DNA of 6,136 nucleotides, taken from an uncultured Flavobacteriales bacterium (lineage in GTDB: Bacteria; Bacteroidota; Bacteroidia; Palsa-965). Under the pieces are notes generated by a model. That model ran no database searches. It was not told the origin of the DNA and saw nothing but the letters and a program-made list of their open reading frames with translations. The translations under genes and the position numbers were made by a program. The stretch covers positions 1 to 6,136 of the forward strand of contig CAMLEF010000283.1 of NCBI GenBank assembly GCA_946478675.1. Reading direction: 5' to 3'. Of the stretch, positions 4,988-6,136 are shown piece by piece. Every line of letters begins with the position of its first letter. Position 1 is the stretch's first letter.

Positions 4988-5715
4988 GAAAACGACCGGT
5001 TTGCATTTACGTCGACAATTCGAATATTTATATCGGCGGACAGGAAGTGGCGAAGCATTTCCACGAAGATCCTGCGCAGCTTCGTTTAGCGTTCGAAAAT
5101 TTTCTTGCGCTCATCACGCAGGGACAGGAATTCGACGAGCTCGTCTGGGCGGGAAGCGGTCCGCCGGAATTGGAAGAGATCTTCAAAAATATTGTCGCGC
5201 GTGGCGTCGAGCTGCTGCTGATCCCGCGTTCCGCAACAGGAGAAAATGAAACCGTCGATCAGGCGCTGCAGCTGGCGATGTACCGCCATCACCGGAAATA
5301 CCGCAACCGCCCGGGCACCATCGTGCTTTGCACCGGCGATGGAAAAGGTTTTCATGAAGAAAAAGGATTTCTCTGGGACGTACAGGGTTTCATTGAAGAT
5401 GGCTGGACGCTCGATCTCTACAGCTGGGATTCCGCTTGTCACAACGGCCTGAAACGATTCGCGAAGAAACACGGCAAATACGTGCCGCTCGAAGATTATT
5501 ATGCTTCGATCACTTTCCAGAAAAACGGAAGACACGTTGTGCCGTTAAATAAAGCGAGACGTAAAGCGCCACCGGCTCCTCCGCGGAAAACAGCAGCACA
5601 GAAAAGAACGAAGGTTGCGCCGGTGGTAAAAAAGACCACGCGCAAAGAAAATCCTCCCGTTCCGCCACGCCCGCGCAGGACTTCCACAGCGGGGAGAATG
5701 CGCCCCGGTTTGTAG
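4984..5715 (+). CDS. NYN-domain (PIN-like) putative ribonuclease with basic tail
   Basis: Residues 4-175 form a NYN domain. The first acidic motif is IYVDNSNIYIGG (8-19; D11, N14), the middle one ENETVDQAL (87-95; E89, D92) and the third LCTGDGKGF (115-123; D119). These would bind the metal ions used by PIN-fold nucleases to cut RNA. The third motif lacks the second acidic residue of the common TGDSDF form, so activity may be altered. About 184-243 is a low-complexity tail full of Lys, Arg and Pro (PPAPPRK, PPVPPRPRR), probably disordered and RNA- or partner-binding. The ATG overlaps the SemiSWEET stop (ATGA), implying one mRNA and coupled translation. RNA turnover or tRNA/rRNA processing are family-level guesses; a toxin role is not supported, because no antitoxin is adjacent. 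Confidence 0.82.
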   Translation: MRKRPVCIYVDNSNIYIGGQEVAKHFHEDPAQLRLAFENFLALITQGQEFDELVWAGSGPPELEEIFKNIVARGVELLLIPRSATGENETVDQALQLAMYRHHRKYRNRPGTIVLCTGDGKGFHEEKGFLWDVQGFIEDGWTLDLYSWDSACHNGLKRFAKKHGKYVPLEDYYASITFQKNGRHVVPLNKARRKAPPAPPRKTAAQKRTKVAPVVKKTTRKENPPVPPRPRRTSTAGRMRPGL

Positions 5716-5723
5716 AACGCTTG

Positions 5724-5790
5724 TCGCCGGCGAAATCCATTTCCCTCCGTAAATGTGGGGAAATCCGCAGCGGCACACTTTTGTAAGTGT
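5724..5790. repeat. Cluster of inverted repeats between NYN and DUF748-like genes
   Basis: Three small dyads sit in this 92-base gap: TCGCCGGCGA (5724-5733, perfect palindrome), ATTTCCC/GGGAAAT (5739-5745 and 5758-5764, 12-base loop) and ACACTT-TTGT-AAGTGT (5775-5790, 6-bp stem with a 4-base loop). None is followed by a proper T-run. Together they could end the upstream operon inefficiently or serve as binding sites for the downstream gene. Confidence 0.35.
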
Positions 5791-5807
5791 TGATCGAAAA
5801 CGCAGTT

Positions 5808-6136
5808 ATGGCAACAGAACAGGAAACTCCCCCGAAAAAACCCGTCAATAAGAAACGCCGTCGTCGCATCATCCTTCTTTCCATTCTCGCCGTGCTGATC
5901 ATTGCGCGGCTCATCCTGCCGACGATCGTGCTGCATTACGTCAATAAAACGCTGGCGAATATCAAAGGTTATTACGGCCATGTCGGGGACGTGGACATCG
6001 CGTTGATCCGCGGCGCCTACAAGCTCAACAACCTGCGCATCGATAAAGTGGATACCGTCACGCACAAGCACGATTCCATTCCGTTTTTTACAGCGCCTGT
6101 CATCGATCTTTCGGTCGAATGGCATTCCATCTTCAA
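5808..6136 (+). CDS. DUF748/AsmA-like membrane-anchored envelope protein, N-terminal part
   Basis: The frame is open for 109 full codons to the right edge, so most of the protein is missing. It starts with a charged cytoplasmic stretch (KKPVNKKRRRR, 10-20), then one membrane helix at about 21-43, and continues outside with YVNKTLANIKGYYGHVGDV and IRGAYKLNNLRID. That pattern, a conserved Asn/Leu helix end followed by a YxGxVxDV-type strand and a beta repeat, is typical of DUF748 proteins. These are large AsmA-like beta-rich proteins spanning the periplasm, linked by homology to lipid transport or envelope maintenance; the role here is inferred. It lies 92 bases after the NYN gene on the same strand and may be separately transcribed. 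No Shine-Dalgarno sequence precedes the ATG. Confidence 0.75.
   Translation, partial: MATEQETPPKKPVNKKRRRRIILLSILAVLIIARLILPTIVLHYVNKTLANIKGYYGHVGDVDIALIRGAYKLNNLRIDKVDTVTHKHDSIPFFTAPVIDLSVEWHSIF

Noticed and set aside
5499..6125. 208-codon minus-strand ORF across the NYN tail and DUF748-like start
   Set aside because: It lies opposite two well supported genes, spans their intergenic gap, and has shadow-like composition with no recognisable domain.
1..6136. Search for tRNA, rRNA, CRISPR repeats, transposase genes and phage modules
   Set aside because: No cloverleaf-like sequence, regularly spaced repeats, integrase or transposase motifs or phage structural genes were seen; only the lysozyme-like gene has a phage flavour.

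Overview
The window looks like chromosomal DNA of a member of the Bacteroidota, probably a Chitinophagales/Sphingobacteriales-like lineage with balanced to slightly GC-rich composition (judged by eye). Three things point there. Almost no start codon has a Shine-Dalgarno sequence. A perfect Bacteroidota -7 element (TAnnTTTG) precedes one gene. The sensor kinase, the receiver proteins and the DUF748-like protein resemble Bacteroidota versions, as far as I recall those families. There is no RNA gene, CRISPR array or recognisable insertion sequence.

Left block (1-2067) is a signalling locus. The N-terminal 180 codons of a membrane sensor histidine kinase run leftwards off the window. Divergent from it, across a 358-base palindrome-bearing spacer, lie two response regulators overlapping by one base (TAATG). 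Both are receivers without a DNA-binding output domain. The first carries a two-helix membrane hairpin at its C-terminus; the second is a lone receiver. They look like tandem paralogues and probably take phosphate from the divergent kinase.

Middle block (2068-3347) starts with a hairpin behind the regulators. A short AT-rich stretch follows, with a possible 24-residue signal-peptide-like ORF and a textbook intrinsic terminator. Next is a 299-residue protein with an N-terminal peptidoglycan-binding domain, a lysozyme-like C-terminal domain and no signal peptide. A 12-base inverted repeat flanks this unit.

Right block (3348-6136): a DUF892/YciF-like helical protein and an AlkB-family 2-oxoglutarate/Fe(II) dioxygenase lie in tandem on the minus strand. 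Divergent from alkB is a translationally coupled pair (ATGA overlap), a SemiSWEET sugar transporter and a NYN-domain putative nuclease with a basic, proline-rich tail. The window ends inside a membrane-anchored DUF748/AsmA-like envelope protein.

I see no single complete new defence or mobile system. The points most worth following are the membrane-hairpin receiver and its partner, the orphan small transcription unit before the leaderless lysozyme-like gene, and the coupled SemiSWEET-nuclease pair.
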